A stretch of DNA of 44,264 bases from Eutrophosalina sp902522775 (GCA_902522775.1 CABYWQ010000008.1:1-44264), one strand, 5' to 3'. Numbered from the stretch's first letter, positions 27,257 through 35,041 are shown. Translations and numbers: made by a program. Notes: a model not told the origin generated them from the sequence alone.

Positions 27257-27426
27257 TTGTAATTATTTTTTTTATTTCTGGAATGATAATCTTCAAAAAA
27301 GGTAATTATGAACACTAATAGTAATACAATTGCAAGATCAAAATAACCATCAACTAGACACATTACAAAAACAATAAATATTAATATTCTAAATATCCAT
27401 TTTAATATAGTTGCATGGCTTATCAT
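27253..27426 (-). CDS. Small membrane protein, 57 residues, coupled to the lactonase
   Basis: ATG at 27426 gives MISHATILKWIFRILIF..., 57 residues with two hydrophobic segments (about 8-24 and 28-44) and a charged tail ending NKKNNYK. Its TGA overlaps the lactonase ATG (ATGA at 27256-27253), the typical sign of coupled translation. It begins nine bases after a further tiny membrane protein. No family is recognised. Two membrane helices with a short loop suggest an inner-membrane accessory protein. Confidence 0.65.
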   Translation of the reverse strand: MISHATILKWIFRILIFIVFVMCLVDGYFDLAIVLLLVFIITFFEDYHSRNKKNNYK

Positions 27427-27435
27427 TTTATTAAT

Positions 27436-27573
27436 TTAATTAAATAAATATATGAGTGTAGATCCAATAATAACTCCCTTTAAAAATGAAACCCATAAAG
27501 CTCCATAAGCTGAAATTCCAAGTCTTTTACATATTGAATTAACTTGATTTTTATGCCATTTGATTATGCTCAT
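27436..27573 (-). CDS. Small protein with one C-terminal membrane segment, 45 residues
   Basis: ATG at 27573 gives MSIIKWHKNQVNSICKRLGI..., 45 residues: a basic N-terminal part, then SAYGALWVSFLKG and a hydrophobic helix ending IYLFN. Short flavobacterial proteins with a Trp-x-x-Phe-x-Lys-Gly pattern before a single helix are familiar to me, but I cannot name a family. It is the first gene of the run 27573-27253-26279, with a nine-base gap to the next frame. Confidence 0.6.
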   Translation of the reverse strand: MSIIKWHKNQVNSICKRLGISAYGALWVSFLKGVIIGSTLIYLFN

Positions 27574-27616
27574 ATTTCTTAAAGTTAAAAAAATAGAATT
27601 ATTAATTATAAATATT

Positions 27617-27650
27617 AAAAAAAGGAATTAATATTTCTATTAATTCCTTT
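27617..27650 (-). terminator. Terminator downstream of tRNA-Arg
   Basis: A perfect 12-bp stem AAAGGAATTAAT/ATTAATTCCTTT around a six-base loop lies one base after the tRNA 3' end. On the minus strand it runs into TTTT. It ends the tRNA transcript before the small membrane genes. Confidence 0.85.
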
Positions 27651-27651
27651 A

Positions 27652-27728
27652 TGGTGACCTCGGCAGGATTCAAACCTGCAACCTTCTGAGCCGTAATCAG
27701 ATGCACTATTCAGTTATGCTACGAGGCC
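27652..27728 (-). tRNA. tRNA-Arg (anticodon ACG)
   Basis: The minus strand folds into a full 77-base cloverleaf: acceptor GGCCTCG/CGAGGTC with one G-U pair, D stem GCAT/GTGC, anticodon stem TCTGA/TCAGA around loop TTACGGC with anticodon ACG, a five-base variable loop, T stem GCAGG/CCTGC with loop TTTGAAT, discriminator A and an encoded CCA. ACG (inosine-modified) reads CGU, CGC and CGA. Its 5' 42 bases recur at 28138-28180. Confidence 0.97.
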
Positions 27729-27826
27729 TTATTTCTGTTAAATGATATATTTTGTAGGCACTTGATAAACATTGTATTCAACTCTGTATACAACAATACA
27801 TCAATTATGCCTGTAATTAATTAAAA

Positions 27827-28036
27827 TTAATCAATATTATTAAAAGTTGAATCAATATCAATTGATGTAGAGTTTTTTTGCTGATTTTTTTCTTTTGCAA
27901 TTCTTAATCTCTCTTCAGCTTCAATTCTCGATTCCTTTAACCTTTTTGCGGTTTGTTTAGTATCATAATCTACCCACAACAAAAGAAGTACTGAAAAAAT
28001 AAACATTGAAATAACTAAAAACTTATATTCTTTCAT
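27827..28036 (-). CDS. Small single-pass membrane protein, 69 residues
   Basis: ATG at 28036 gives a short N-terminus, a hydrophobic helix (about 6-22, FLVISMFIFSVLLLLWV), and a charged helix rich in Lys, Glu and Arg (about 25-54, KRLKESRIEAEERLR) that could be a coiled coil, then a Ser/Asp tail. No family is recognised. It lies between the intact tRNA-Arg and its partial copy, so it may be the only cargo of the duplicated or inserted segment. Confidence 0.65.
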   Translation of the reverse strand: MKEYKFLVISMFIFSVLLLLWVDYDTKQTAKRLKESRIEAEERLRIAKEKNQQKNSTSIDIDSTFNNID

Positions 28037-28137
28037 TTAAAAAACTGTTTATATGCGAAAATAACACTAATTATGGTCTCCCCAAATATTGTTCGTTTGT
28101 ACATTACTTTATGGGGAAAATAGGGGGAGTGTTCGTG

Positions 28138-28180
28138 TGAGCCGTAATCAGATGCACTATTCAGTTATGCTACAAGGCCT
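28138..28180 (-). repeat. Partial copy of tRNA-Arg (5' half), att-like direct repeat
   Basis: These 43 bases match 27687-27729 in the same orientation at 42 positions. They cover the tRNA 5' acceptor strand, D arm, and anticodon stem-loop, stopping within the 3' anticodon stem. The T arm and 3' acceptor strand are missing, so it cannot be a working tRNA. The single mismatch lies in the acceptor stem. The pattern resembles an attachment-site remnant or a decayed tandem duplication with a period of 451 bases. Confidence 0.85.
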
Positions 28181-28204
28181 AATATCTTATATGAGTTATA
28201 AAAG

Positions 28205-28276
28205 TTTCCTTAAAAAGCGAAAAGGTTCGAATGAAAGCCAACCATAGCAACCAATCAAACCAATTCATTAAGGAAA
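28205..28276 (+). repeat. Long-loop inverted repeat upstream of the Cys-rich peptide operon
   Basis: TTTCCTTAA at 28205-28213 pairs with TTAAGGAAA at 28268-28276 (9 bp, 54-base loop). It lies 20-90 bases before the ATG at 28297, in the likely leader or promoter region. The loop holds an AAC/CAA-rich stretch. It could be a leader RNA fold or a binding site; there is no match to a riboswitch I know. Confidence 0.35.
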
Positions 28277-28296
28277 TGCTAAATTATAATAAATAA

Positions 28297-28404
28297 ATGA
28301 AAAAACTAATTCTACCTTTTTTTATTAACTTTATATCTATGGATTGTAATTGTAAAAACTGCGACTGTTTAGAATCATGCGATTGCACTTGTTGTGATTG
28401 TTAA
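28297..28404 (+). CDS. Cys-rich metallothionein-like peptide, 35 residues
   Basis: ATG at 28297 encodes a short hydrophobic N-terminus (MKKLILPFFINFISMD) followed by CNCKNCDCLESCDCTCCDC, nine cysteines in the last 19 residues in CxC, CxxC and CC arrangements. This density fits soft-metal binding (Zn, Cd, Cu) or an Fe-S-like cluster, as in metallothioneins, though I cannot assign a known family. The hydrophobic start may be a weak export or anchor signal. Its TAA overlaps the ATG of the next frame (TAATG), and that gene in turn overlaps the VOC gene, so all three appear translationally coupled. Reality of the gene is supported by this coupling. Confidence 0.65.
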   Translation: MKKLILPFFINFISMDCNCKNCDCLESCDCTCCDC

Positions 28405-28565
28405 TGAAAAAATTTACTTATTATCTAATTTTTATTCCATTCTTTATTATTTATGGATGGATTATGCAATCATTTACTGAAATTGGAATTTGGGGAATTA
28501 TCATAAGTGCAGGATTTTTAGGTGGTGTTTTTAGTTTTCTATTTAGAAAGTATTTTAAAAAATGA
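28404..28565 (+). CDS. Small two-helix membrane protein, 53 residues
   Basis: ATG at 28404 gives MKKFTYYLIFIPFFIIYGWI..., with hydrophobic segments at about 5-20 and 29-47 and a basic C-terminus RKYFKK. It is linked to the Cys-rich peptide by TAATG and to the VOC gene by ATGA, so it sits in the middle of a three-gene coupled operon. No family is recognised. It could anchor or transport in partnership with the neighbouring peptide. Confidence 0.65.
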   Translation: MKKFTYYLIFIPFFIIYGWIMQSFTEIGIWGIIISAGFLGGVFSFLFRKYFKK

Positions 28566-29005
28566 AAAAAATCATTTTTCTATTACTAATAATTCCAATA
28601 ATAAAATATGGGCAAAACAATAATTCTATGAAATTTAATCATCAAGCATTGTTAGTTAATGATTTAAATCAATCAGGAAACTTTTACAACAATATTTTAG
28701 GTTTTGAAGAAATAGAGGTAGGAGCGGGTCAAAACCCACCTAAAAGATGGTTTAAAAGTGATGATGGCATGGAGATACATCTTATTTCTACAAAAGAAAA
28801 ATTAAAATCAATTCCCAAAGGAGTTCATATGGCATTTAGTGTTAAAAATTTTGATTTATTCATTAATAATTTAAAAGGAAACAATATTCCTTTTGGAAAT
28901 TGGAGAGGTGATGAAAATCAAATTCAGTTAAGAGATGACGGATACAAACAAATTTTTTTTCAAGATCCTGAGGGCTATTGGATAGAAGTAAATAATGTTA
29001 AATAA
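28562..29005 (+). CDS. Exported VOC (glyoxalase/bleomycin-resistance fold) protein
   Basis: A 147-residue protein with a signal peptide (MKKIIFLLLIIPIIKYGQ). The mature part is a single vicinal-oxygen-chelate domain: FNHQALLVNDLNQSGNFYNNILGF at the start with a candidate metal His, GMEIHLIS, GVHMAFSVKNFD and a closing QIFFQDPEGYWIEVNN with a candidate Glu ligand. VOC enzymes use a metal for isomerisation, ring cleavage or thiol transfer. An exported VOC protein is less usual than a cytoplasmic one. It is the third gene in the coupled operon with the Cys-rich peptide and 53-residue membrane protein, which suggests metal-related chemistry in the envelope, though this is inference. Confidence 0.88.
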   Translation: MKKIIFLLLIIPIIKYGQNNNSMKFNHQALLVNDLNQSGNFYNNILGFEEIEVGAGQNPPKRWFKSDDGMEIHLISTKEKLKSIPKGVHMAFSVKNFDLFINNLKGNNIPFGNWRGDENQIQLRDDGYKQIFFQDPEGYWIEVNNVK

Positions 29006-29052
29006 GTAGGTTATTATTTTTCAAATTTTTATTGTTGTTTCTTAAATACATA

Positions 29053-31497
29053 ATGAGGATAGTTTATATTTTTTTTCTTTTATTTTTTTGTATCAACCAT
29101 TCTCAAGTAAGAAAAAGTATTGAAGCTTACAGATTTCAAAATCCTCCAGTAATTGATGGAAAATTAAATGAAAAAGAATGGCAAAAAATTAAAGCTGCAG
29201 ATGGGTTTACGTTAATGAGACCGGAAACCAGACATGGAGAAGAAATCCCCAATGAATATGAAACCAAAGCTTTTATAGGATATGATGATAAGGCAATTTA
29301 TTTAGGTGCTCAGCTAAATCATCCAGATCCACAAAATATACCTAAGGAGTTTGGACGAAGAGATTGGGGTGTATTTAGTAAATCTGAGGCTTTTTGGGTA
29401 TCACTTGACACCTTTGATGACAAACTAAATTCTTTTGGATTTGTTGTTTCTAGCGCTGGAACGATTGCAGACTTGTATAGATCCGGTGATTTCAGTTTTA
29501 GCAGTTTAAATTATGATACTGTTTTTAATGCTAAAGTTCAAATTAATGATAGAGGCTGGTCTCTAGAAATGATAATTCCCTATAGTGCTATTAGATTTCC
29601 TAAAAATGATATTCAGAGTTGGGGTTTAAATTTTGCAAGAAAAATAGTGGATTTAGATAATAGTGAATTTTCATGGAATCCCGTAGATGAAAAAGTTTTT
29701 AAATACCATGAATCGATGGGACTTCTTACTAATGTTAAAAATATTAACCCACCAATAAGACTTTTTTTATATCCTTATCTTCAAACTGCTATTAATTCGC
29801 AAAAAGGGTTAAAATCAAGTTTATCCTATTCAGCAGGCTTGGACCTTAAGTATGGAATTAATAATAGTTTTACACTGGACATGACTTTGATTCCTGATTT
29901 TGGACAAGTATCTTTTGATAATGAAGAATTAAATTTAAGCCCATTTGAGCAACGGTTTACCGAAAGAAGACCTTTTTTTACTGAAGGCGCTGATTTATTT
30001 AAAAAAGCTGATGAAAGATCGGGATCTTTCTTTTATAGTAGAAGAATTGGCCAAAAAATAAATTTTGACGAATCAGATTATTTAAACGATGGAGAGGAAT
30101 TAATTAGATATGATGAAAAACCAGATTTAATAAATTCTGTTAAAATAACTGGTACAACAGATGGGAAATTAAGCATAGGATTTCTAAATGCCTTTACAGC
30201 AAATGCATTTGCCTACATTAAAACCGTTGATAACAAAACAAGAAAAGAATTAATAAGCTCATCAACAAACTTTAATATTATTTCATTAAGTCAAGAACTT
30301 TTGAATGATTATTCATCGATAAGTTTTCTAAACACCAATATCAATAGATCATCGGGATTAAATGGAAATAGTTCAGCAATTGTTTTTGATTTATTTGACA
30401 ACAACAGAAATTTTAACTTAAAATCTTCACTATTTAGAAGTTATGCCCCTAGATTCTTTGAGAAAAATGGTTTTAGAGCTTCAATCAACTTAGAAGAGTT
30501 AAAAGGAAATTTTAGGTTTGGGTTAAATTGGAATGGTGTTGATAAATATTATAGTCAAAATGAATTAGGCATATATAATTTTAATAATGGTCAGAACTAT
30601 CAAGCAAGAATTAGATACAGATTAATTAATGAGAACAAAACTTTTATTAGTTATTCAACTTATCTATTCTTTAATCAAAGATATAGATTTGATGATTTCC
30701 TAAAAACAGGCGAAGGATGGAGGTTTGGAAATGATTTTGAAACACAAAATAGAACAAAATTTGAGGCTGATTTTTATTACAGAATGAGTAGTAGAGATTT
30801 TTATGAACCAAGAGTTGAAAATAGATATATAAACGAATTACCTCATTTTGGTTTTAAAATAGGTTTTGATACTAACTACACAAATACATTCTCTTATGGA
30901 ATTGAATATGAAAGAAGTGACTTTTATAATAATCAATTTAAAGAAAAAAAGAATAATGAAAGATATAGATTTAACGCTCAATATAGAATTTCTGATAAAG
31001 TTAAATTTAGAGCTACATCTCAGACTGAGAAAAATTTGGATGATGTAGGTTTCTTGAATAAGAATGATGAAAATATATATTTTGGGATAAGAGACATAAA
31101 ATCATTTGAAAATTCTATTGAAATGGATTATTCCATTAACAATTCTAAATTTATTTCTCTTCGTCTTAGGAATTTTTGGAGTACTGCAAATTATGATCAA
31201 GTTTTATTTAATTTACTTGAAGATGGCAACAGAGAATTAGTAGATTATCCTTTATTAGAATCTGATCCAAATACAAATTTTAATTTATGGAATTTAGATT
31301 TAAATTTTAGTTGGTGGTTTTCCTCTGGTAGTACAATTACATTGAATTACAAAAATCAGATTTTTAATAGAGATAATAAGTCTTCATTAAACTATTATAA
31401 GAGTTTAAAAAAATTATTTGACTTACCATTAGAGCATCAATTATCTTTTAGGATTAATTATTTATTAGACGCTAATAGATTAAAAAAAAATAATTGA
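29053..31497 (+). CDS. CBM9-like/DUF5916 outer-membrane protein
   Basis: An 814-residue exported protein. ATG at 29053 is chosen over an in-frame TTG at 29032 because it gives a compact signal peptide (MRIVYIFFLLFFCINHSQ). Residues about 25-215 are a CBM9-like domain (PPVIDGKLNEKEWQKI, KAFIGYDDKAIYLGAQL, WSLEMIIPYSAIRFP). The rest is DUF5916: a conserved DFGQVSFDNEELNLSPFEQRF segment, RRPFFTEGADLF, FFYSRRIGQK, then a long stretch of alternating strands compatible with a barrel. The C-terminus ends LKKNN, without the aromatic residue usual for BAM substrates. Function of the family is unknown. It follows the VOC gene by 47 bases. Confidence 0.9.
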   Translation: MRIVYIFFLLFFCINHSQVRKSIEAYRFQNPPVIDGKLNEKEWQKIKAADGFTLMRPETRHGEEIPNEYETKAFIGYDDKAIYLGAQLNHPDPQNIPKEFGRRDWGVFSKSEAFWVSLDTFDDKLNSFGFVVSSAGTIADLYRSGDFSFSSLNYDTVFNAKVQINDRGWSLEMIIPYSAIRFPKNDIQSWGLNFARKIVDLDNSEFSWNPVDEKVFKYHESMGLLTNVKNINPPIRLFLYPYLQTAINSQKGLKSSLSYSAGLDLKYGINNSFTLDMTLIPDFGQVSFDNEELNLSPFEQRFTERRPFFTEGADLFKKADERSGSFFYSRRIGQKINFDESDYLNDGEELIRYDEKPDLINSVKITGTTDGKLSIGFLNAFTANAFAYIKTVDNKTRKELISSSTNFNIISLSQELLNDYSSISFLNTNINRSSGLNGNSSAIVFDLFDNNRNFNLKSSLFRSYAPRFFEKNGFRASINLEELKGNFRFGLNWNGVDKYYSQNELGIYNFNNGQNYQARIRYRLINENKTFISYSTYLFFNQRYRFDDFLKTGEGWRFGNDFETQNRTKFEADFYYRMSSRDFYEPRVENRYINELPHFGFKIGFDTNYTNTFSYGIEYERSDFYNNQFKEKKNNERYRFNAQYRISDKVKFRATSQTEKNLDDVGFLNKNDENIYFGIRDIKSFENSIEMDYSINNSKFISLRLRNFWSTANYDQVLFNLLEDGNRELVDYPLLESDPNTNFNLWNLDLNFSWWFSSGSTITLNYKNQIFNRDNKSSLNYYKSLKKLFDLPLEHQLSFRINYLLDANRLKKNN

Positions 31498-31563
31498 TAT
31501 ATTTTTATTCTAATTTCTTAAAACTTAGATAGGTTTTTTTTAAATTCATTAAAAATTTTTATT

Positions 31564-32256
31564 ATGAAAAAATATATATACTTTTTATCATTTTTGTTTT
31601 CAATTTCTCTAACATCTCAAGAGTTGTATTGGTACGATGTTCTTCTAGAAGTTGAAAGTGACGATGTCGTTGAATTTGAAAAAGCAGTTGACAAGTTTTA
31701 TTCATCTGTTGATTTTCCAGAAGGTGTTGCAATGACTTTTTCTACAATTCCGCTTAAAGGAATGGGTTATGATGAAACTCATATTTTAAGTTTTGTTAGT
31801 CCTTCTTCAGAGTCGTTAGCTAATTTAAGAGGATCCTTAACAGGAAGAAAATGGGAAAACTACTTGGAAGTTGTTAGACCATTTATTGATAGTGTCAGAT
31901 CTTCTGCTGGAGTCGCGATGATGACATATAACGAAGAACAAGTTAACCCAATTGGTCAGGCTTGGTGTTTTAAAATTAAAAGCAAAGATATTCCTGCATT
32001 CTCTACTGCATTTAACAAACTCATGGAAACTTTTGATTTTCCAGGTTTCTTAGCTTTAGCTCAGGTAAATCATGGTATTACAAATGGTGAGAATATTATT
32101 GTGTATGGCACCTATGATGATTTAAATTCTGCTTTTTCATTTGGACCTTCAAATGATATTGAGGCTCAGGCTTTTGCAGAGTTTTTCAATGTAACAGGCG
32201 ATATCTCTGAGTTTACTCAAACTTGGACAAGGGTTAAAATTAAAGAGTACAATTAA
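31564..32256 (+). CDS. Secreted protein of two ferredoxin-like repeats (unknown)
   Basis: A 230-residue protein with a signal peptide (MKKYIYFLSFLFSISLTSQ). The mature chain has two halves of about 100 residues, each strand-helix-strand with closely parallel parts: VLLEVESDDVVEFEKAVDKFYSSVDFPEG in the first and CFKIKSKDIPAFSTAFNKLMETFDFPG-type sequence in the second. The layout suggests a duplicated alpha/beta fold like dimeric alpha/beta barrel (ABM/Dabb-like) domains, made as one chain. No catalytic residues are assigned. It is the last gene before a strong terminator and follows the DUF5916 gene by 66 bases. Confidence 0.75.
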   Translation: MKKYIYFLSFLFSISLTSQELYWYDVLLEVESDDVVEFEKAVDKFYSSVDFPEGVAMTFSTIPLKGMGYDETHILSFVSPSSESLANLRGSLTGRKWENYLEVVRPFIDSVRSSAGVAMMTYNEEQVNPIGQAWCFKIKSKDIPAFSTAFNKLMETFDFPGFLALAQVNHGITNGENIIVYGTYDDLNSAFSFGPSNDIEAQAFAEFFNVTGDISEFTQTWTRVKIKEYN

Positions 32257-32258
32257 AG

Positions 32259-32284
32259 AAAAGCCCTTTTATAGGGCTTTTTTT
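32259..32284. terminator. Bidirectional terminator
   Basis: A 9-bp stem AAAAGCCCT/AGGGCTTTT with loop TTTAT and T tail separates the convergent secreted protein and cruF genes. Confidence 0.9.
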
Positions 32285-32918
32285 ATACAAGAAAATTAAA
32301 ACCAAGGAAGAATAAAAATTGTGCAACAAATAAATTAAAGGAAAAGACAAATTCTTTGTTTTTATAAAAGTATTGATATAAAGTTTGAGTTATTAGAGAA
32401 GTTATTCCCCAGCCTATATAATTTTGAAGTGGAGCTTTTGAACCACTAAACTCCCAATAATCTAACGCTGGGGCTATTGGTTCCAATGTTAGATCAACGA
32501 TTAGCATCAATACTACTCCAAAGATAACAGCTAAAATTTTTGATTTTTTAAAAATTTTATGAGAAATACTCCCACATATTACTGTTAAAACAACCCAATT
32601 AAAACCAATTAAAATAGGTACACCTAGTAACTTTAATCCTAAATTATTTCCATATTCATAATTTCCAAAAATTAATCCGTACTGAACTCCTAATATTTCT
32701 GCAATCATTCCAACAAAAAAAATTGCAAATACAATAAAAAACTTCATTTTAGTTGTATTGGTTTGATTTATAAATAGAAGAGTAGTAGATATAAATAAAT
32801 TCAGTGGAGTTAAAGATGCGAAGAGATTTTTATCAATGTAAAGTAAACCTAAAAGACCAGAAAGGTGGAAAAGCCAAATGATTATTATTGAAACCTTTTT
32901 GTTAAAATCTAAATTCAT
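32283..32918 (-). CDS. cruF: Carotenoid 1,2-hydratase, CruF-type (DUF422)
   Basis: A 211-residue membrane protein with about six or seven helices. Family marks are IAEILGVQYGLIFGNYEYG, LGVPILIGFNW, and DLTLEPIAPALDYWEF, typical of the CruF/DUF422 carotenoid hydratases that add a tertiary hydroxyl to the psi end of gamma-carotene or lycopene. Its ATG touches the stop of the desaturase gene (TAATG-type one-base overlap), so it belongs to the operon crtA-like, crtD-like, cruF. With crtY next door, it supports a saproxanthin/myxol-type pathway. Confidence 0.88.
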   Translation of the reverse strand: MNLDFNKKVSIIIIWLFHLSGLLGLLYIDKNLFASLTPLNLFISTTLLFINQTNTTKMKFFIVFAIFFVGMIAEILGVQYGLIFGNYEYGNNLGLKLLGVPILIGFNWVVLTVICGSISHKIFKKSKILAVIFGVVLMLIVDLTLEPIAPALDYWEFSGSKAPLQNYIGWGITSLITQTLYQYFYKNKEFVFSFNLFVAQFLFFLGFNFLV

Positions 32919-34372
32919 TACACAATATCTGAAATAATTTTACCTGACATTATACACAATGGTATTCCTCCACCGGGATGAACACTTCCACCACAAAAAT
33001 ATAAATTAGTAATTTTTGGAGAAAAGTTTGGATGTCTTAAAAAAGCAGAATAAATATTGTTGCTGGATGTTCCGTAGAGCGAACCCTTATATGAATTTGT
33101 ACTGGATTCTATATCCTGAGGTGTTACAACTCTTTCCTCCTCAATATATTCTTCAATATTAGTACTTAAAATTTTGTTTATTTTTTTAACAATACTACTT
33201 TTTAGTTCATCTTTAATTTTCTTCCAGTTCTGATCATTATCATATGGTGAATTCACCATAACATACCAATTTTCACAACCATTTGGGGAATCGTTTGGTA
33301 AATCTTTGCAAGTAATATTTATGTAAACGGTTGGATCAGAGTATAATTGTTTTTTATTAAATATATAATCAAACTCTTCTTGGTAATTATTTGAAAAAAA
33401 GATATTATGTAAATCTAATTCTTTAAAAACTTTTTTTATTCCCCAATTAAATATAAATGCTGAGCTGGATCTTTCTTGTTCTAATGCTTTTATTTTTCTT
33501 TTCTCATTTAAGAGATTACGGTAAGTGTTATATACATCAGAGTTAGTTACAACTATTTCTGAAAATAATTCTTTGTTATTAATTTTTACACCACAAGCTT
33601 TATTATTTCTAATGATGATTTTATCAACTTCTCTATTAAAATGAAATTTAACACCGTGTCTCTTTGCAAGAAGGTAAAGTGACTTGGTAATGTCTCCCAT
33701 ACCTTTTTTAGGTAAGAAGGAACCGTAATGTTTTTCAGCATTTTGTATAGCAGACATCATCCCAGGTGTTTTGTATGGAGATGACCCATTATAAGTCGCA
33801 AATCTATTAAACACCTGAACTAAATATTTATTTTTTAGTTCTTCTTCATTCACTTTGTTCAATGTTTTGAATAATTGGAATGTATTAATTTTTACTAAAG
33901 CTTTTAATGTATCAATAGATATTAAGTTTTTTAGTTTGTGAAGAGAGTTTTTTATAAAAATATTCTCAACTAAATCGTATTTTTTCTTTGATTTCTCAAG
34001 ATATTTTAAAACAATACTTTTATCAACTCCAAATTTTAATTTACACTCTTCTGCTAACTTATTAATATCATAATATCCAACAAACTTTTTTCCGTTGTCC
34101 CAAAAGTATTTACACATTATATCTTTTTTAATATAATTAAAGTGATCTCTAGGATTTTCATTAAAAAGTTCATAAAGTTCATCCACAAAATGAGGCATTG
34201 TAAATAGGGAAGGACCGGTATTAAATCTGTATTTTCCTACATCAATATTTGATAATTTTCCACCAGGAAATAAATTTTTTTCAAAAACATCAACATCAAA
34301 TCCTCTTGATTTTAATCTTATAGCTGTTGATAAGCCACCAATACCTGAGCCAATAATGATTGCTTTTTTCAT
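32918..34372 (-). CDS. crtD: Carotenoid desaturase, probably CrtD (1-hydroxycarotenoid 3,4-desaturase)
   Basis: A 484-residue FAD-dependent enzyme of the CrtI/CrtD family. The dinucleotide-binding start IIGSGIGGLSTAIRLKSRG and FEKNLFPGGKL, the conserved FNTGPSLFTMP, and the C-terminal LYFCGGSVHPGGGIPLCIMSG are all present. Sequence alone does not separate phytoene desaturase CrtI from CrtD; the choice of CrtD rests on its place between cruF and a crtA-like gene and on the absence of crtB. It overlaps the crtA-like gene by four bases and cruF by one. Confidence 0.8.
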   Translation of the reverse strand: MKKAIIIGSGIGGLSTAIRLKSRGFDVDVFEKNLFPGGKLSNIDVGKYRFNTGPSLFTMPHFVDELYELFNENPRDHFNYIKKDIMCKYFWDNGKKFVGYYDINKLAEECKLKFGVDKSIVLKYLEKSKKKYDLVENIFIKNSLHKLKNLISIDTLKALVKINTFQLFKTLNKVNEEELKNKYLVQVFNRFATYNGSSPYKTPGMMSAIQNAEKHYGSFLPKKGMGDITKSLYLLAKRHGVKFHFNREVDKIIIRNNKACGVKINNKELFSEIVVTNSDVYNTYRNLLNEKRKIKALEQERSSSAFIFNWGIKKVFKELDLHNIFFSNNYQEEFDYIFNKKQLYSDPTVYINITCKDLPNDSPNGCENWYVMVNSPYDNDQNWKKIKDELKSSIVKKINKILSTNIEEYIEEERVVTPQDIESSTNSYKGSLYGTSSNNIYSAFLRHPNFSPKITNLYFCGGSVHPGGGIPLCIMSGKIISDIV

Positions 34373-35037
34373 TTATAGTATTTATTGACTTTATTAGTTA
34401 TTATAAAACGTGTAAACATATCTTCGGAATACCAATTTCTTTGTTTTGTTTTTTTTATTATGTCAGAATGAGCTTTTGATTTATAAGCAAAGTTTTTTAC
34501 TGCATTAATATTTTTCCAAATACTGAATGTAGCCTGGGCCATTAATGGAAGCTCACCAATACCTTTATAAAATTCAACTCCTTCTGCTACCTTTATTGCA
34601 TTTGAGGCTTTTGGAACATTTAACCAAAAATCTATTTGTTTTGATAATTTAATTTTTCCTCTGGTTATTATAGCAATTTTATCATCTTTATCATAATCAA
34701 CGATATTGCTTTTAAAAGGATTTTGATTATCCCAAAGCCCATGTGTTTGTATAGTTTTCAAGTAAAAATCAGTTCTACTATGTGCTTTTTTTTCAACAAT
34801 TAATGAATGTGCACTGTTTTTTAAAAAATCATCAGCATTTTTTTTTGAATTCCATACAACAAGAACTGCATAGGTAGATAGATCAGGTAAAAGGAAACCA
34901 TTTCCTGCACCTGTTCCCAAAAGTTTGTAGAACGTAATATTTTTATTGTTCGAAAAATATTTGTGTGATTCATTCATTTGCTTAAATGCCCAAAATTTAT
35001 TTGATAAGTATTTTATGAATGAAATTGTTGTAATCAC
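34369..35037 (-). CDS. CrtA-like carotenoid oxygenase (possible carotenoid 2-hydroxylase)
   Basis: A 222-residue protein related to spheroidene monooxygenase (CrtA). Marks are FYKLLGTGAGNGFLLPDLSTYAVLVVW near 35-62, and VEFYKGIGELPLMAQATFSIWKN-type sequence near 160-185. A CrtA relative in the flavobacterial strain P99-3 was reported as a carotenoid 2-hydroxylase in myxol synthesis, and the neighbours here (cruF, crtD-like, crtY) fit that role better than ketolation. The start is GTG; no upstream ATG exists. It leads the minus-strand operon and overlaps crtD by four bases. Confidence 0.82.
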   Translation of the reverse strand: MITTISFIKYLSNKFWAFKQMNESHKYFSNNKNITFYKLLGTGAGNGFLLPDLSTYAVLVVWNSKKNADDFLKNSAHSLIVEKKAHSRTDFYLKTIQTHGLWDNQNPFKSNIVDYDKDDKIAIITRGKIKLSKQIDFWLNVPKASNAIKVAEGVEFYKGIGELPLMAQATFSIWKNINAVKNFAYKSKAHSDIIKKTKQRNWYSEDMFTRFIITNKVNKYYK

Positions 35038-35041
35038 TTAT

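Noticed and set aside
28138..28180. A second tRNA-Arg gene
   Set aside because: Only the 5' half is present; the T arm and 3' acceptor strand are missing, so it cannot fold as a tRNA.
32918..34372. Calling the desaturase CrtI (phytoene desaturase)
   Set aside because: Sequence allows it, but the neighbours cruF and crtA-like and the absence of crtB favour CrtD.
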